Positions 1 through 7,823 of a stretch of 64,000 nt of DNA are shown here, piece after piece. The stretch comes from Gemmatimonadota bacterium (GTDB taxonomy: Bacteria > Gemmatimonadota > Gemmatimonadetes > Longimicrobiales > Gaopeijiaceae), in NCBI GenBank assembly GCA_022823225.1, contig JAJDXM010000046.1, forward strand, positions 46,391 through 110,390, read 5' to 3'. Under the pieces are notes generated by a model. That model saw only the letters and a list, made by a program, of their open reading frames with translations. It did no database searches and was not told the DNA's origin. The position numbers were made by a program, and so were the translations under genes. The stretch's first letter is position 1. Each line of letters starts with the position of its first letter.

Positions 1-672
1 GAGGCACCCCGTCGCCTCCTGCATCCTGCGGGCGTCGTCTCCGGTGCGGACGTCCCCGTTTCCGATCACCGGGATGTCGACGGCGCGAACCAGTGCGGCG
101 ATCTCCTTCCAGCGGGCCTTGCCGGAATACATGTCGGCGCGGGTGCGGGGGTGCAGCGTGATCATGCGGGCGCCCGCATCCCGGCAGACGCGCCCGATTC
201 CCACCGGATCGCGGCTCGCCTCGTCGAACCCGGAACGGATCTTCACGGTCACCGGGAGCGCAGTGGCCTGCCTCACCGCCCGGATGATCCTTGCGACCAG
301 CCCCAGGTCCCGCAGGCACCCGGATCCTCCGTTGCGCTTCACCACCTTCTTGACCGGACAGCCGAAGTTGATGTCCACGAAGTCCGGGGCGTACGTTTCG
401 GCGACCAGCGCCGCGGCTTCTCCCATCGTGCCGGGATCCGCGCCGAAGATCTGCACCCCGATCGGGCGCTCTTCGTCGTCGAAGCGCAGGTAGCTCGCCG
501 TGCGTTCGTTTTCCCGCACGATGCCCTCGGCGCTCACGAATTCGGTGAGCACGACATCCGCTCCGAATTCGCGGCACAGTCTGCGAAACGGCGACTCCGA
601 CACTCCCGCCTGAGGCGCGAGAAACAGCGGTGTCGGGGGATCCCCGGGGATTGTCAGCGGCAGACTGTTCAT
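1..672 (-). CDS. dus: tRNA-dihydrouridine synthase (DusB/NifR3 type), 3' end outside window
   Basis: FMN-dependent enzyme of the Dus family, which reduces uridines in the D-loop of tRNA with NAD(P)H. The visible 224 codons start at the ATG at 672 and run off the left edge. Near the N-terminus (about residues 17-30) is the FMN-barrel motif LAPQAGVSESPFRRL; the family usually has APMAGVTD here, so Met is replaced by Gln. The catalytic loop NFGCPVKKV carries the active cysteine at residue 105, followed by the family's basic segment. VIGNGDV near the edge is the phosphate-binding strand. It is divergent from the ptsN-like gene, 96 bases away. Subfamily (DusA/B/C) cannot be settled without the C-terminal domain; the N-terminal motifs resemble DusB most. 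Confidence 0.9.
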   Translation of the reverse strand, partial: MNSLPLTIPGDPPTPLFLAPQAGVSESPFRRLCREFGADVVLTEFVSAEGIVRENERTASYLRFDDEERPIGVQIFGADPGTMGEAAALVAETYAPDFVDINFGCPVKKVVKRNGGSGCLRDLGLVARIIRAVRQATALPVTVKIRSGFDEASRDPVGIGRVCRDAGARMITLHPRTRADMYSGKARWKEIAALVRAVDIPVIGNGDVRTGDDARRMQEATGCL

Positions 673-768
673 GCATCCAACATAGCGGGGTGGTCATTCC
701 CGCGCGGCGCGCGTACCTTCGGCACCGCCCCCACTTCACGCCAGCCCAGGGAGCTGCCACGACCGCCA

Positions 769-1221
769 ATGTTGCTTCGGGACTATCTGACGCCGGAACG
801 GGTCGACCTCCATCTGGACGGCACGACGAAGGAGGAGATCCTGGATGCCATGGTGGCGCTCCTTATGCTGGACGACCGGTCACGGGAGATACTGTCGCGC
901 ACCCTTCGGCGCCGTGAGAATCTGGGTTCCACCGGGATTGGAAGGGGCATCGCGATCCCTCACTGCCGCTCCCTTGTGGTCAACCGCCTGCACCTCGCGT
1001 ATGCACGCCGTCCCGGCGGCGTGGACTTTCAGTCGATCGACGGCCAGCCCGTCTCGCACTTCTTCCTCATTGTCGCGCCGCCGCTCGAGGTCTCCGGGCA
1101 ATACCTGCCCACGCTCGGGCGGATCGCGCAGTTCGCCCGCGATCCCGGGGTGCCCGAAAGGCTGGAGGCGCTTGAGTCGGCGGAGCAGCTCTTCCAGCTT
1201 CTGGAAGACAAGGGAATGTGA
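769..1221 (+). CDS. ptsN: PTS EIIA domain protein (fructose/nitrogen type, PtsN-like)
   Basis: Single EIIA domain of the PTS fructose/mannitol/nitrogen superfamily, 150 residues, the usual size of PtsN. It would accept a phosphoryl group from HPr on His65, in the signature GRGIAIPHCRS (residues 58-68). The start is the ATG at 769, where the EIIA homology (MLLRDYLTPERV) begins; the same frame stays open upstream but that part looks non-coding. No EIIB or EIIC is fused or adjacent, so a regulatory role is more likely than sugar transport. The other PTS parts of the window (EI, HPr, mannose-type EIIA, HPr kinase) lie 7-10 kb to the right on the opposite strand. Assignment to EIIA is firm; the choice between Ntr and Fru type is inference. 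Confidence 0.88.
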   Translation: MLLRDYLTPERVDLHLDGTTKEEILDAMVALLMLDDRSREILSRTLRRRENLGSTGIGRGIAIPHCRSLVVNRLHLAYARRPGGVDFQSIDGQPVSHFFLIVAPPLEVSGQYLPTLGRIAQFARDPGVPERLEALESAEQLFQLLEDKGM

Positions 1222-1233
1222 AGCGGGGGACCG

Positions 1234-1283
1234 GGACCATGCGGTCCGCGAAGGACCCGGCGGGTATCCGCGGGCAGCCCGCC
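1234..1283. terminator. GC-rich hairpins between convergent genes
   Basis: The 77-base gap between the stops of the ptsN-like gene and the leftward sorting-domain gene holds two small inverted repeats: GGACC/GGTCC (1234-1238 with 1243-1247, 4-base loop) and GGCGGG/CCCGCC (1259-1264 with 1278-1283). There is no T-tract, so a bidirectional terminator is only a position-based guess. Confidence 0.25.
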
Positions 1284-1298
1284 AACTGGCCGGCCGGA

Positions 1299-1736
1299 CT
1301 ACTTCGTGACGTACATCTTGATGAAGTCCTTTTTTCCGCCGACGGTCATCTGCACCAGATAGATGCCGGAGGCGACAAGGTTGCCGTTGCGGTCGCGACC
1401 GTCCCAGTAGGCCTCGTAGCGGCCCGGAGCCGGGTATTCCATCTGAAGGACCGGCAATCCGTCGCCCCCCGGCACCCTGAGGGCGCGGGGCGAGGCCACG
1501 TACTGGGTAAGGATGTTGAAGATCCTGATCGAAACCGCGGGCGGTTCCCCATCCTCGAACAGAGACTCGTCAAGGGTGAACGGGATTCGAGTCTCGGGAT
1601 TGAAGGGGTTGGGGTAGTTCTGTTCGAGCTTGAATCCCTTCGGCGGCTCGTCCTCGCGCACAGGGGGATCCTGAGCGGCCACACCGGCGGCGCCGCCCGA
1701 ACAGAGTAGCAAAAGGACGCACAGTACGCGTCTCAA
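1299..1736 (-). CDS. small secreted protein: signal peptide plus a lone FlgD/T9SS-type sorting domain
   Basis: A 145-residue protein made of a signal peptide (residues 1-21, cleavage after VAA) and one FlgD-like immunoglobulin fold of the type that ends many secreted proteins in Bacteroidota and related phyla. The diagnostic LEQNYPNPFNPETRIPF spans about residues 37-53, YWDGRDRNGNLVASGIYLV comes near the end, and the chain closes with a basic IKMYVTK. These are the landmarks of the C-terminal sorting domain, but no cargo domain precedes it. A promoter-like sequence lies about 80 bases upstream. It may be a remnant of a larger secreted protein or a small surface protein in its own right; function unknown. 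Confidence 0.75.
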   Translation of the reverse strand: MRRVLCVLLLLCSGGAAGVAAQDPPVREDEPPKGFKLEQNYPNPFNPETRIPFTLDESLFEDGEPPAVSIRIFNILTQYVASPRALRVPGGDGLPVLQMEYPAPGRYEAYWDGRDRNGNLVASGIYLVQMTVGGKKDFIKMYVTK

Positions 1737-1818
1737 CGTGTTGTCCTGCCTTCGAGTCAGTAGCGTTGGTACGATCGCCCCTCCCAGGGCTGCGGAGTCA
1801 TCTCACCCTTGCCAGCAC

Positions 1819-1848
1819 ATAGTACCGGAAACCGATTCCCGATGTCAA
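1819..1848 (-). promoter_or_regulatory. sigma70-type promoter for the sorting-domain protein
   Basis: Read on the minus strand, a perfect TTGACA (1843-1848) is followed 18 bases later by TACTAT (1819-1824, 4 of 6 matches). Transcription would start near 1812 and give a leader of about 75 bases before the ATG at 1736. The 184-base gap after selB holds no gene I can support. Confidence 0.5.
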
Positions 1849-1920
1849 GCGGATTCTGCGCTCGCTCCGGGTGCTGTAGGTAGGACACCGCCGGGGCCCG
1901 AAGCGTTGCCCCGGGACTTG

Positions 1921-3858
1921 CTATGGCAGACTCGTTGCCACGCTGCGGGCGCCGTCGGCGCGGTCGGTGACTCCCGTCGCGTCGAAGTGACCCAGAAGGG
2001 GAATGAGGTGCTTGCGCGTGACCGGGAGAATCCGGCGAAAGTCGGCCGGGCCGAGGCCTTCCCTGCCCCCGAGCGCCTCCACGACCCTCCGTGCCGCCTG
2101 GTCCAGAACCCGCTCCGCGAACCAGAAGGTGTCGCCGACAAGCCGTATTCGTCCCCGGCCGGCCAGAAAACCCAGCAGCGGGCGCAACGCTGCGGGCGTT
2201 GTCGCGAGGTCGGCCGCGAGTTCGGCCTCCGTCGGCGCTTGCAGCCCCGCCCCCGTCAACACCTCCATCAGCCGGACTGCCAGCTCTTCTTCCCCGGACG
2301 AGAGCACGGCCTCGAAACCGGGGAGACGCGCCAGCCTTCCCTCGGTGACCAGAGCGCCGTCCCGCGCGAGACGCGCCGCGATCCCGTCTGCCAGGGCGGG
2401 GTGCGCCCGGCGGGGCAACGAGGTCCGAAGTCCGGCCAGCGGCGCCCCGGCCTCCAGCGAATGGTCCCTGTGATGACGTTCGACGGCGGCCAGGATCCGG
2501 GCCTCGCCGGCACTGACGATGGCCGGGTCGAAAAGGGTCCCTTCGATGAGGACGGGCGCCGTGCGGCCGGACCTCGCGCGAAAGCCGGCGCGCTGCGAGC
2601 CCCCCGCCTGGCCGGAACCGGCCGTCCACCCCGCCAGCACGCCAGCGGATGCGGCATCGAGCCCGGCCCAGCCGGCCAGCGCGGCGGCGCCTGCCAACGC
2701 GGCGTCGCCCCCCCGGGTGACCCGCTTGAGCGCGGCCCGCTCATCCTTCGTGAGACGCTTCCGCTTCGGCGGCGCCGGTTCCAGGACGACACCGCCCGCG
2801 ATCGTCGTGACGGGCGAGTAGGAACGCACGACGAATCGGTCGCCGGAACGCGCCACCACCGCCGATTCCAGGCGCAACTGCGCCAGGGCGGGGCTGCCCG
2901 GGGCCACCTGCCCGGCATCGAAGAGCGCCAGGCGCGCCATGATCTCGACGGTGCCGAGATGGACGCGGACCCGCTGTCCCGGTTCGAGCTTCCAGCCGGT
3001 GCCCGCCATGGCCAGGAGTTCCACGGTGAGCATCATTGATGGGCGCCAGCCGGGGTCCGTCACCAGCACGTCTCCCCGTGCGACGAGGCCGCGACGCACC
3101 GTGGCTCCGGTCAGCGCCACGGCGGTGCGCTGGCCGGCGACGGCCTCGGTCATCTGTTCGCCGTGTACCTGCAGGGCCCGGACGCGTGCGTCGCCGCCGC
3201 GGGGCAGAACGCGAACGACCTCGCCGCGCGCCAGCCGCCCCGACCAGAGCGTTCCGGTCACCACCGTTCCGGTCCCCTCCACCGCGAAGACCCGGTCGAC
3301 CGGAAGCCGGAAGAGGTCCTCCGCCGTGCGCACCCGCGCCCGCGACCCGCAACGCACGAGGGCCTCGGAGAGCGCGGCCAGGCTGGCCGGATCCCGAATG
3401 GAGGTGGGAATCACCTCGGCGTCGCGGTAGGGCGTGTCTTCCAGGAGGTCCTGCACATCCTCGCGCACCAGCTCCAGCCACTCGTCGTCGACCAGATCGG
3501 CCTTGGTGATGGCGACCACCATCGCCCCCACGCCCAGCAACCGCACGATCGCCATGTGTTCGCGCGTCTGGGGCATCACGCCCTCGTCGGCAGCGACCAC
3601 CAGAAGAACGAGGTCCATACCCGTCGCCCCCGCGACCATCGCTCGCACGAAGCCCTCGTGCCCGGGGACATCCACGATCCCGAAGGCGCAGTCCTTCGTG
3701 GGCGCGTAGGGCGCAAAGCCGAGTTCGATCGTGATGCCGCGCGTCTTCTCCTCGACGAGCCGGTCGGTGTCTACTCCGGTCAAGGCGTGAACGAGCGCGG
3801 TCTTGCCATGGTCGATGTGGCCCGCGGTACCAAGGATGAGATTAGTGGCGCGGCCCAT
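1921..3858 (-). CDS. selB: selenocysteine-specific elongation factor SelB
   Basis: GTPase that brings selenocysteinyl-tRNA to UGA codons followed by a SECIS element. The N-terminus has the SelB-type G domain: GHIDHGKT (13-20, G1), [10 protein letters not shown] (40-49), DVPGHE (63-68, G3), and TKAD (118-121, G4). EF-Tu-like beta-barrels follow, then C-terminal winged helices ending with the typical [12 protein letters not shown] segment that binds the SECIS stem. The chain is about 645 residues, normal for SelB. I chose the ATG at 3858, just before the G domain; an ATG five codons upstream is also possible. It overlaps the recO stop by 17 bases, so the two are probably co-transcribed. The selA, selD and tRNA-Sec genes needed with it are not visible in the window. 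Confidence 0.93.
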   Translation of the reverse strand: MGRATNLILGTAGHIDHGKTALVHALTGVDTDRLVEEKTRGITIELGFAPYAPTKDCAFGIVDVPGHEGFVRAMVAGATGMDLVLLVVAADEGVMPQTREHMAIVRLLGVGAMVVAITKADLVDDEWLELVREDVQDLLEDTPYRDAEVIPTSIRDPASLAALSEALVRCGSRARVRTAEDLFRLPVDRVFAVEGTGTVVTGTLWSGRLARGEVVRVLPRGGDARVRALQVHGEQMTEAVAGQRTAVALTGATVRRGLVARGDVLVTDPGWRPSMMLTVELLAMAGTGWKLEPGQRVRVHLGTVEIMARLALFDAGQVAPGSPALAQLRLESAVVARSGDRFVVRSYSPVTTIAGGVVLEPAPPKRKRLTKDERAALKRVTRGGDAALAGAAALAGWAGLDAASAGVLAGWTAGSGQAGGSQRAGFRARSGRTAPVLIEGTLFDPAIVSAGEARILAAVERHHRDHSLEAGAPLAGLRTSLPRRAHPALADGIAARLARDGALVTEGRLARLPGFEAVLSSGEEELAVRLMEVLTGAGLQAPTEAELAADLATTPAALRPLLGFLAGRGRIRLVGDTFWFAERVLDQAARRVVEALGGREGLGPADFRRILPVTRKHLIPLLGHFDATGVTDRADGARSVATSLP

Positions 3859-4609
3859 CACCCCGGCTCGCAAGGTCCGGTTCCAGAAAGCGCAGCGAGC
3901 TCAGGCGGTCTCCACCGAGCATGTGGTAGGAGGTGAAGTCCCGCAGCAGCGAGATGTGCGCGCGGCGGCCCCGCAGCTCACTGGGAGCGTCTCCGGCGAG
4001 GAGCCGCTTCAGCTGCTCGCGGGCGTGCGGTCCGATCCGGCGAGATCCGCCCCACGAAGGGCAGCACGAACCTCCGACGCCTCCCGCCTGCATTTCGAAC
4101 CACCCCATCTCCTCGGAATCGAGAGGGCGGCCACAGCAAAGGCATGCGGCCAGCTCGGGGCCGAACCCAAGCGTGTGCACGATGGTCCAGGCCAGGGCCA
4201 GCACCTGGGCCAACACCTCTTCCGGGGGTGCGGCCTCGAGCCGGTCGAGCCCGCTCGAGATTGCCCGATAGAGCCCGGCATTCGGCTCCTGCCACGTGTG
4301 GCGTAGCACGAGTTCCGCCGCTGCCGACGCACCGGCAAGGCGCGAAACGTCCCGCGCCAGACCAAAGCGCGAGTTCACGGGTGCGAACTCGCGGAGGGTC
4401 TGAAGGTCGCGTGTCTCGCGAAACACGAAGACCGCCATGCCTTCGCTGAAGGCGCCTGCTCCGCCGTATCCACGCGACGCTCCGCGCTGCCCGCCCTTTG
4501 CGATCACGCTCACCAGGCCGAGTTCGAGCGTGAAGAACCGCAGGATTCGACTGCTCTCCGAGTATGGGTGGGTACGGAGGAGAATGGCCTCCGTCTTCAC
4601 TGCCGACAT
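3842..4609 (-). CDS. recO: DNA repair protein RecO
   Basis: RecO helps RecR load RecA onto SSB-coated single strands in gap repair. The 255-residue protein has the usual layout: an N-terminal OB fold opening with AILLRTHPYSESSRILRFFT (8-27), a helical middle, and a zinc site. The zinc ligands are visible as C156-x2-C159 (PELAACLCCG) and a Cys pair at 182-183; the family normally has two CxxC pairs, and the second here is an adjacent CC, so its geometry is slightly odd. It lies between a membrane-anchored secreted protein (10 bases upstream) and selB (overlapping), all leftward. Confidence 0.9.
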   Translation of the reverse strand: MSAVKTEAILLRTHPYSESSRILRFFTLELGLVSVIAKGGQRGASRGYGGAGAFSEGMAVFVFRETRDLQTLREFAPVNSRFGLARDVSRLAGASAAAELVLRHTWQEPNAGLYRAISSGLDRLEAAPPEEVLAQVLALAWTIVHTLGFGPELAACLCCGRPLDSEEMGWFEMQAGGVGGSCCPSWGGSRRIGPHAREQLKRLLAGDAPSELRGRRAHISLLRDFTSYHMLGGDRLSSLRFLEPDLASRGDGPRH

Positions 4610-4619
4610 TCGCTCACCT

Positions 4620-5699
4620 TCACCCTTTCAGCTCCCTGAGCAGCGCTCCCCGTTTCCGCGCGTACTCCCCGTCAGCGATTTCGCCTGCGTTCCGTGCTTC
4701 GTCCAGCCTCGCCACCGCGATCAGGAGCTCTCGCCGACGGCCTGCTCGCGCCCCCGGGCTCCCGCCCCGCGACCGCGAGCGCAGGGCCAAGATCGATCCC
4801 GCCGCCGTCAGGGCCAGCGCCAGGAGGGCGGCCAGGAACTGCATCGAGCGGCCATCCGTGAGGGTCGCGCCCCGCTCGACAACCACGACCGCGCCCGCCA
4901 TCTCGCGGCCCGCAAAGCGGCGGAACGTTCCGCCGTCCATCTCCATCGGCCCGAGCGAGGCGAGGCCTGTGACCGACAACTCACCCGCCGGTTCGCTGAA
5001 GAGGAGCTCCATCGAGCCGGTGGCACCCTCCATCGGCAGCGTGAAGTTATCCTCCGGCACGCTGTAGCGAAACAGATAGACGTGTTCGCCCGGAGGGATC
5101 GGCGCCGACACGTGCACCCGGCCGCCGCTGAAGGAGGCGGCCTGCGGGGCGACGTCGCTCGGGCCGACGCTGAAGCCGAGCGCACCCGGCGGAAGGGCGT
5201 GCGACCAGGTCGCGCCCTCCTCGCTCGCGACGAGCGTGACCTCCATCTCGTTCTCGACCTCGAAGAGATCCGTTACGAACCAGCCCGGTCCCGGCTGGGC
5301 GCGCTCCACGAAGACGTTTCTGATCCGCACCGGCAATCGCGTGTCGGGCCCGACACCCACGCGGCGGTAGGCTTGCACGACGTATGTCCCGCCGATGTCG
5401 GCGGGTCCGGTGACCGGGCCTCCGAAGTAGAGTACGTTCTCGAAGTGGACCGAGGCAAAGAAGACATCGCCCACTGTGGAATCGGAGGCCGTCTCGACGG
5501 CGAACTCGAACCGTCCCCCGGCGGCGATCCGCACGCTGTCCACCTTCCCGGTAAGGTCGGGCGACGAGGGAGACACGCGGTGGAGAACCACCGTGCCGCT
5601 GTCGGCCGGCTCGCTTCCGATGCGGACCTCGCCAACCAGGAGAAAGCCGCCCCGAGACTGCTGCGCCGACACCGGGAAGGGGAACGCCGCCGCAAGCAA
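4620..5699 (-). CDS. secreted/periplasmic protein with C-terminal membrane anchor and SHOCT-like tail
   Basis: I do not recognise a family over the whole length. The N-terminus is hydrophobic and ends in VSA-QQ, like a signal peptide. About 260 residues of beta-rich extracytoplasmic sequence follow, with features of predicted carboxypeptidase-regulatory-like folds. Then comes a transmembrane helix (about 286-307) and a basic cytoplasmic tail whose end (LDEARNAGEIADGEYARKRGALLREL) resembles the short SHOCT oligomerisation motif. The start is uncertain: between the upstream stop and 5699 there is no ATG or GTG in frame, and the TTG at 5699 gives a signal peptide without the usual basic residues. 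Upstream codons encode CCCGRGR, so a non-canonical start slightly further up is possible. It may work in membrane-associated cytochrome or envelope biogenesis, but that is guesswork. Confidence 0.6.
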   Translation of the reverse strand: MLAAAFPFPVSAQQSRGGFLLVGEVRIGSEPADSGTVVLHRVSPSSPDLTGKVDSVRIAAGGRFEFAVETASDSTVGDVFFASVHFENVLYFGGPVTGPADIGGTYVVQAYRRVGVGPDTRLPVRIRNVFVERAQPGPGWFVTDLFEVENEMEVTLVASEEGATWSHALPPGALGFSVGPSDVAPQAASFSGGRVHVSAPIPPGEHVYLFRYSVPEDNFTLPMEGATGSMELLFSEPAGELSVTGLASLGPMEMDGGTFRRFAGREMAGAVVVVERGATLTDGRSMQFLAALLALALTAAGSILALRSRSRGGSPGARAGRRRELLIAVARLDEARNAGEIADGEYARKRGALLRELKG

Positions 5700-5788
5700 C
5701 AGGAGTACACGGCCACGCCCGCAACAGCACTGAAGGCGGCGAAGCGCCGAGTTGGCCGGGCGCCCTGCTCCCGGGCTGCGACGTCGAC

Positions 5789-6301
5789 TCAGCTCTCGAA
5801 CCGTCCCAGATCCTCCGGACGGAGGCCCCGCAGATGTTCCTCCAGCGCCTCGCCGCTCATCGTGGATTCGTCCTCGTCCTCGGCACCGCCCTCCTGCCCC
5901 GCGTCGATCACTTCCGCCGCCGACTCGAGCAGCGCTTCATCCGCATAGATGCGGGCCTCCGCCCGCAGGGCGATTGCGATCGAGTCCGACGGCCGCGCAT
6001 CGACCGAGATAAGCTGGCCGTCGCGGTCGATGATCAGTTCGGCGAAGTAGGTGCTGTTCTGCACACGGGTGATGAGCACCCGCTGCAGCGTGCCCCCCAG
6101 GCCGCCCACGATCGATACCAGCAGGTCATGCGTGAGCGGGCGCTGGAATGTGATGCCGCCCATCTGCATGGCGATCGCGCTCGCCTCTCCGGGACCGATC
6201 CAGATGGGCAGCACGCGGTCGCTCGCCGTGTCCTTCAGGATCACCACCGGCGTGTTGGACTTCCGGTCGAAGGCGAGGCTCTGCACGCTTACTTCGATCA
6301 T
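5789..6301 (-). CDS. bifunctional nuclease family protein (DUF151)
   Basis: Member of the BFN/DUF151 family, related to a plant-pathogen-induced nuclease; its bacterial role is poorly defined. The core is recognisable from VILKDTASDRVLPIWIGPGE (about residues 21-40) and the later SVDARPSDSIAIALR (about 100-114), both family hallmarks. The tail after residue 140 is acidic. The start is the ATG at 6301, preceded by a strong ribosome site (GGAGGGGG, five bases away); the frame stays open to 6424 but that extension is arginine-rich and unlike the family. In many bacteria this gene lies next to tRNA or metabolic genes; here it follows metK with a 149-base gap in which I see nothing definite. Confidence 0.88.
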   Translation of the reverse strand: MIEVSVQSLAFDRKSNTPVVILKDTASDRVLPIWIGPGEASAIAMQMGGITFQRPLTHDLLVSIVGGLGGTLQRVLITRVQNSTYFAELIIDRDGQLISVDARPSDSIAIALRAEARIYADEALLESAAEVIDAGQEGGAEDEDESTMSGEALEEHLRGLRPEDLGRFES

Positions 6302-6450
6302 GATGTCCCCCTCCGTCTCGTGGCTCCCCGGTGCGGCTTCAGTACGGAGATGATCGCCCCGCCACCGCGGTTGCACAACCCGCCGGGCACGCGGGACACG
6401 CCCGGCCTTGAACGGGGCGGCCATCCCGCCGGCCGGGGAGCCTCACGCAC

Positions 6451-7722
6451 TCATAGCCCCAGGGCGAGCCTCAGTTCATTCACCCGGTCGATGCGTTCCC
6501 AACCGAAGAGGCGAATCTCGCGCCCCCCTGCCTCCACCGTCCCGGGCGCCCGGCCGAAGTGCCCGAACGCCGCTGTTGGACCAAAGACCGGTGCCGCCAG
6601 CCCCAGGTCGCGGATGATCGATTCGGGACGGAAGTCGAACACCTCCCGCACCGCGCGCGACAGCTCCCCGTCGCCGAGCCCGGAGGCTGCGGTCCCGAAG
6701 CTGTCCACCCAGACCTGCACCGGCTCGGCAACCCCGATCGCGTAGGCGAGCTGCACCTCGCACCGGAAGACGGCCCCCGAGGCGACGAGGTTCTTCGCAG
6801 CCCACCGCGCTGCGTAGGCACCGCTGCGGTCGACCTTGGTGGCGTCCTTGCCCGAGAAGGCCCCGCCGCCGTGACGCCCGAATCCGCCGTAGGTGTCGAC
6901 GATGATCTTCCGGCCGGTGAGACCGGCGTCGCCGTGCGGTCCTCCCCGGACGAAACTCCCGCTGGGATTGATGTGGTAGACCGTCTCCGCGTCCTCGCCG
7001 GCCGCGAACCCGGCCAGGGCCGGGCGCACCACCTTCTCGGCGAGTTCATCCCGTATGCGGGCGTGGGTCAGGCCTTCCTCGTGTTGCGCGCTCAGAACGA
7101 CCGTCCCGATCCGGCGGGGCCGCCAGTTGTCGCCGTACTCGAAGGTGACCTGCGATTTTCCGTCGGGCCGAAGCCACGGAATCTCGCCGCTCCTGCGCGC
7201 AGCGGACAGCCTGCGCACCAGCGCGTGGGCCGCGGAGATCGGCGCGGGCATCAGTTCGGGCGTGTCGTCGCAGGCGAAGCCGAACATCATTCCCTGATCG
7301 CCGGCGCCGAGGGGTTTCCCCTTTTCGCGCGCCTCGTCGACCGCGGCCCCGATCTCGGGTGACTGTTCGTCAAGCTTGACCAGTACCTCGCAGGAATCGG
7401 CGTCGATGCCGTATTCGCCGCGGGTGTAACCGGCAGCCCTGATGGTCCTGCGGACCAGTTCGGGAATGTGCAGACGGCTCTCGGTTGTGATTTCGCCGGC
7501 GACCAGGGCGAAACCGGTGGTCACGAGCGTCTCGCATGCAACCCGGCTCTGCGGGTCGTCCTTCAGAACGGCATCGACGACAGCGTCCGAAATCTGGTCG
7601 GCAATCTTGTCGGGGTGCCCCTCCGTAACGGACTCGGAAGTGAAAAGGCGGCTCAAGTGGCTGTAACTCGCGAAAACGGGGTCTGGGTTGGCATTCCGGA
7701 TGCGTGCTGCCGCATCCGGCAT
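6451..7722 (-). CDS. metK: S-adenosylmethionine synthetase
   Basis: Makes S-adenosylmethionine from methionine and ATP in the cytoplasm. Family signatures are all present: GHPDK (35-39) at the ATP site, GAGDQG (139-144), and the P-loop-like GGGAFSGKD (285-293). At 423 residues it is longer than the usual 380-400, because about 25 residues precede the normal opening [14 protein letters not shown]; no closer in-frame ATG or GTG is seen, so the ATG at 7722 is kept. It lies 101 bases after ptsI on the same strand. I looked for a SAM-type riboswitch in that gap and could not recognise one. Confidence 0.95.
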   Translation of the reverse strand: MPDAAARIRNANPDPVFASYSHLSRLFTSESVTEGHPDKIADQISDAVVDAVLKDDPQSRVACETLVTTGFALVAGEITTESRLHIPELVRRTIRAAGYTRGEYGIDADSCEVLVKLDEQSPEIGAAVDEAREKGKPLGAGDQGMMFGFACDDTPELMPAPISAAHALVRRLSAARRSGEIPWLRPDGKSQVTFEYGDNWRPRRIGTVVLSAQHEEGLTHARIRDELAEKVVRPALAGFAAGEDAETVYHINPSGSFVRGGPHGDAGLTGRKIIVDTYGGFGRHGGGAFSGKDATKVDRSGAYAARWAAKNLVASGAVFRCEVQLAYAIGVAEPVQVWVDSFGTAASGLGDGELSRAVREVFDFRPESIIRDLGLAAPVFGPTAAFGHFGRAPGTVEAGGREIRLFGWERIDRVNELRLALGL

Positions 7723-7805
7723 GGAACGTTACAAGGATGTCGGGGAAGAAGGAATCGCCGGGCGCCGGTCCGGCAGGCGGCGCGGACAGCGCGAATCCGC
7801 TGCCG

Positions 7806-7820
7806 GCCGCTTTCGGCGGC
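7806..7820 (-). terminator. short hairpin just after the ptsI stop
   Basis: GCCGC and GCGGC (7806-7810 with 7816-7820) pair around a 5-base loop, three bases beyond the ptsI stop codon. There is no T-run, so it could equally be a processing or stability hairpin in a ptsI-metK transcript. Confidence 0.25.
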
Positions 7821-7823
7821 GGA

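Noticed and set aside
7723..7823. Possible SAM riboswitch before metK
   Set aside because: Only 101 bases, with one short hairpin near the ptsI stop; no conserved SAM-aptamer sequence could be recognised.
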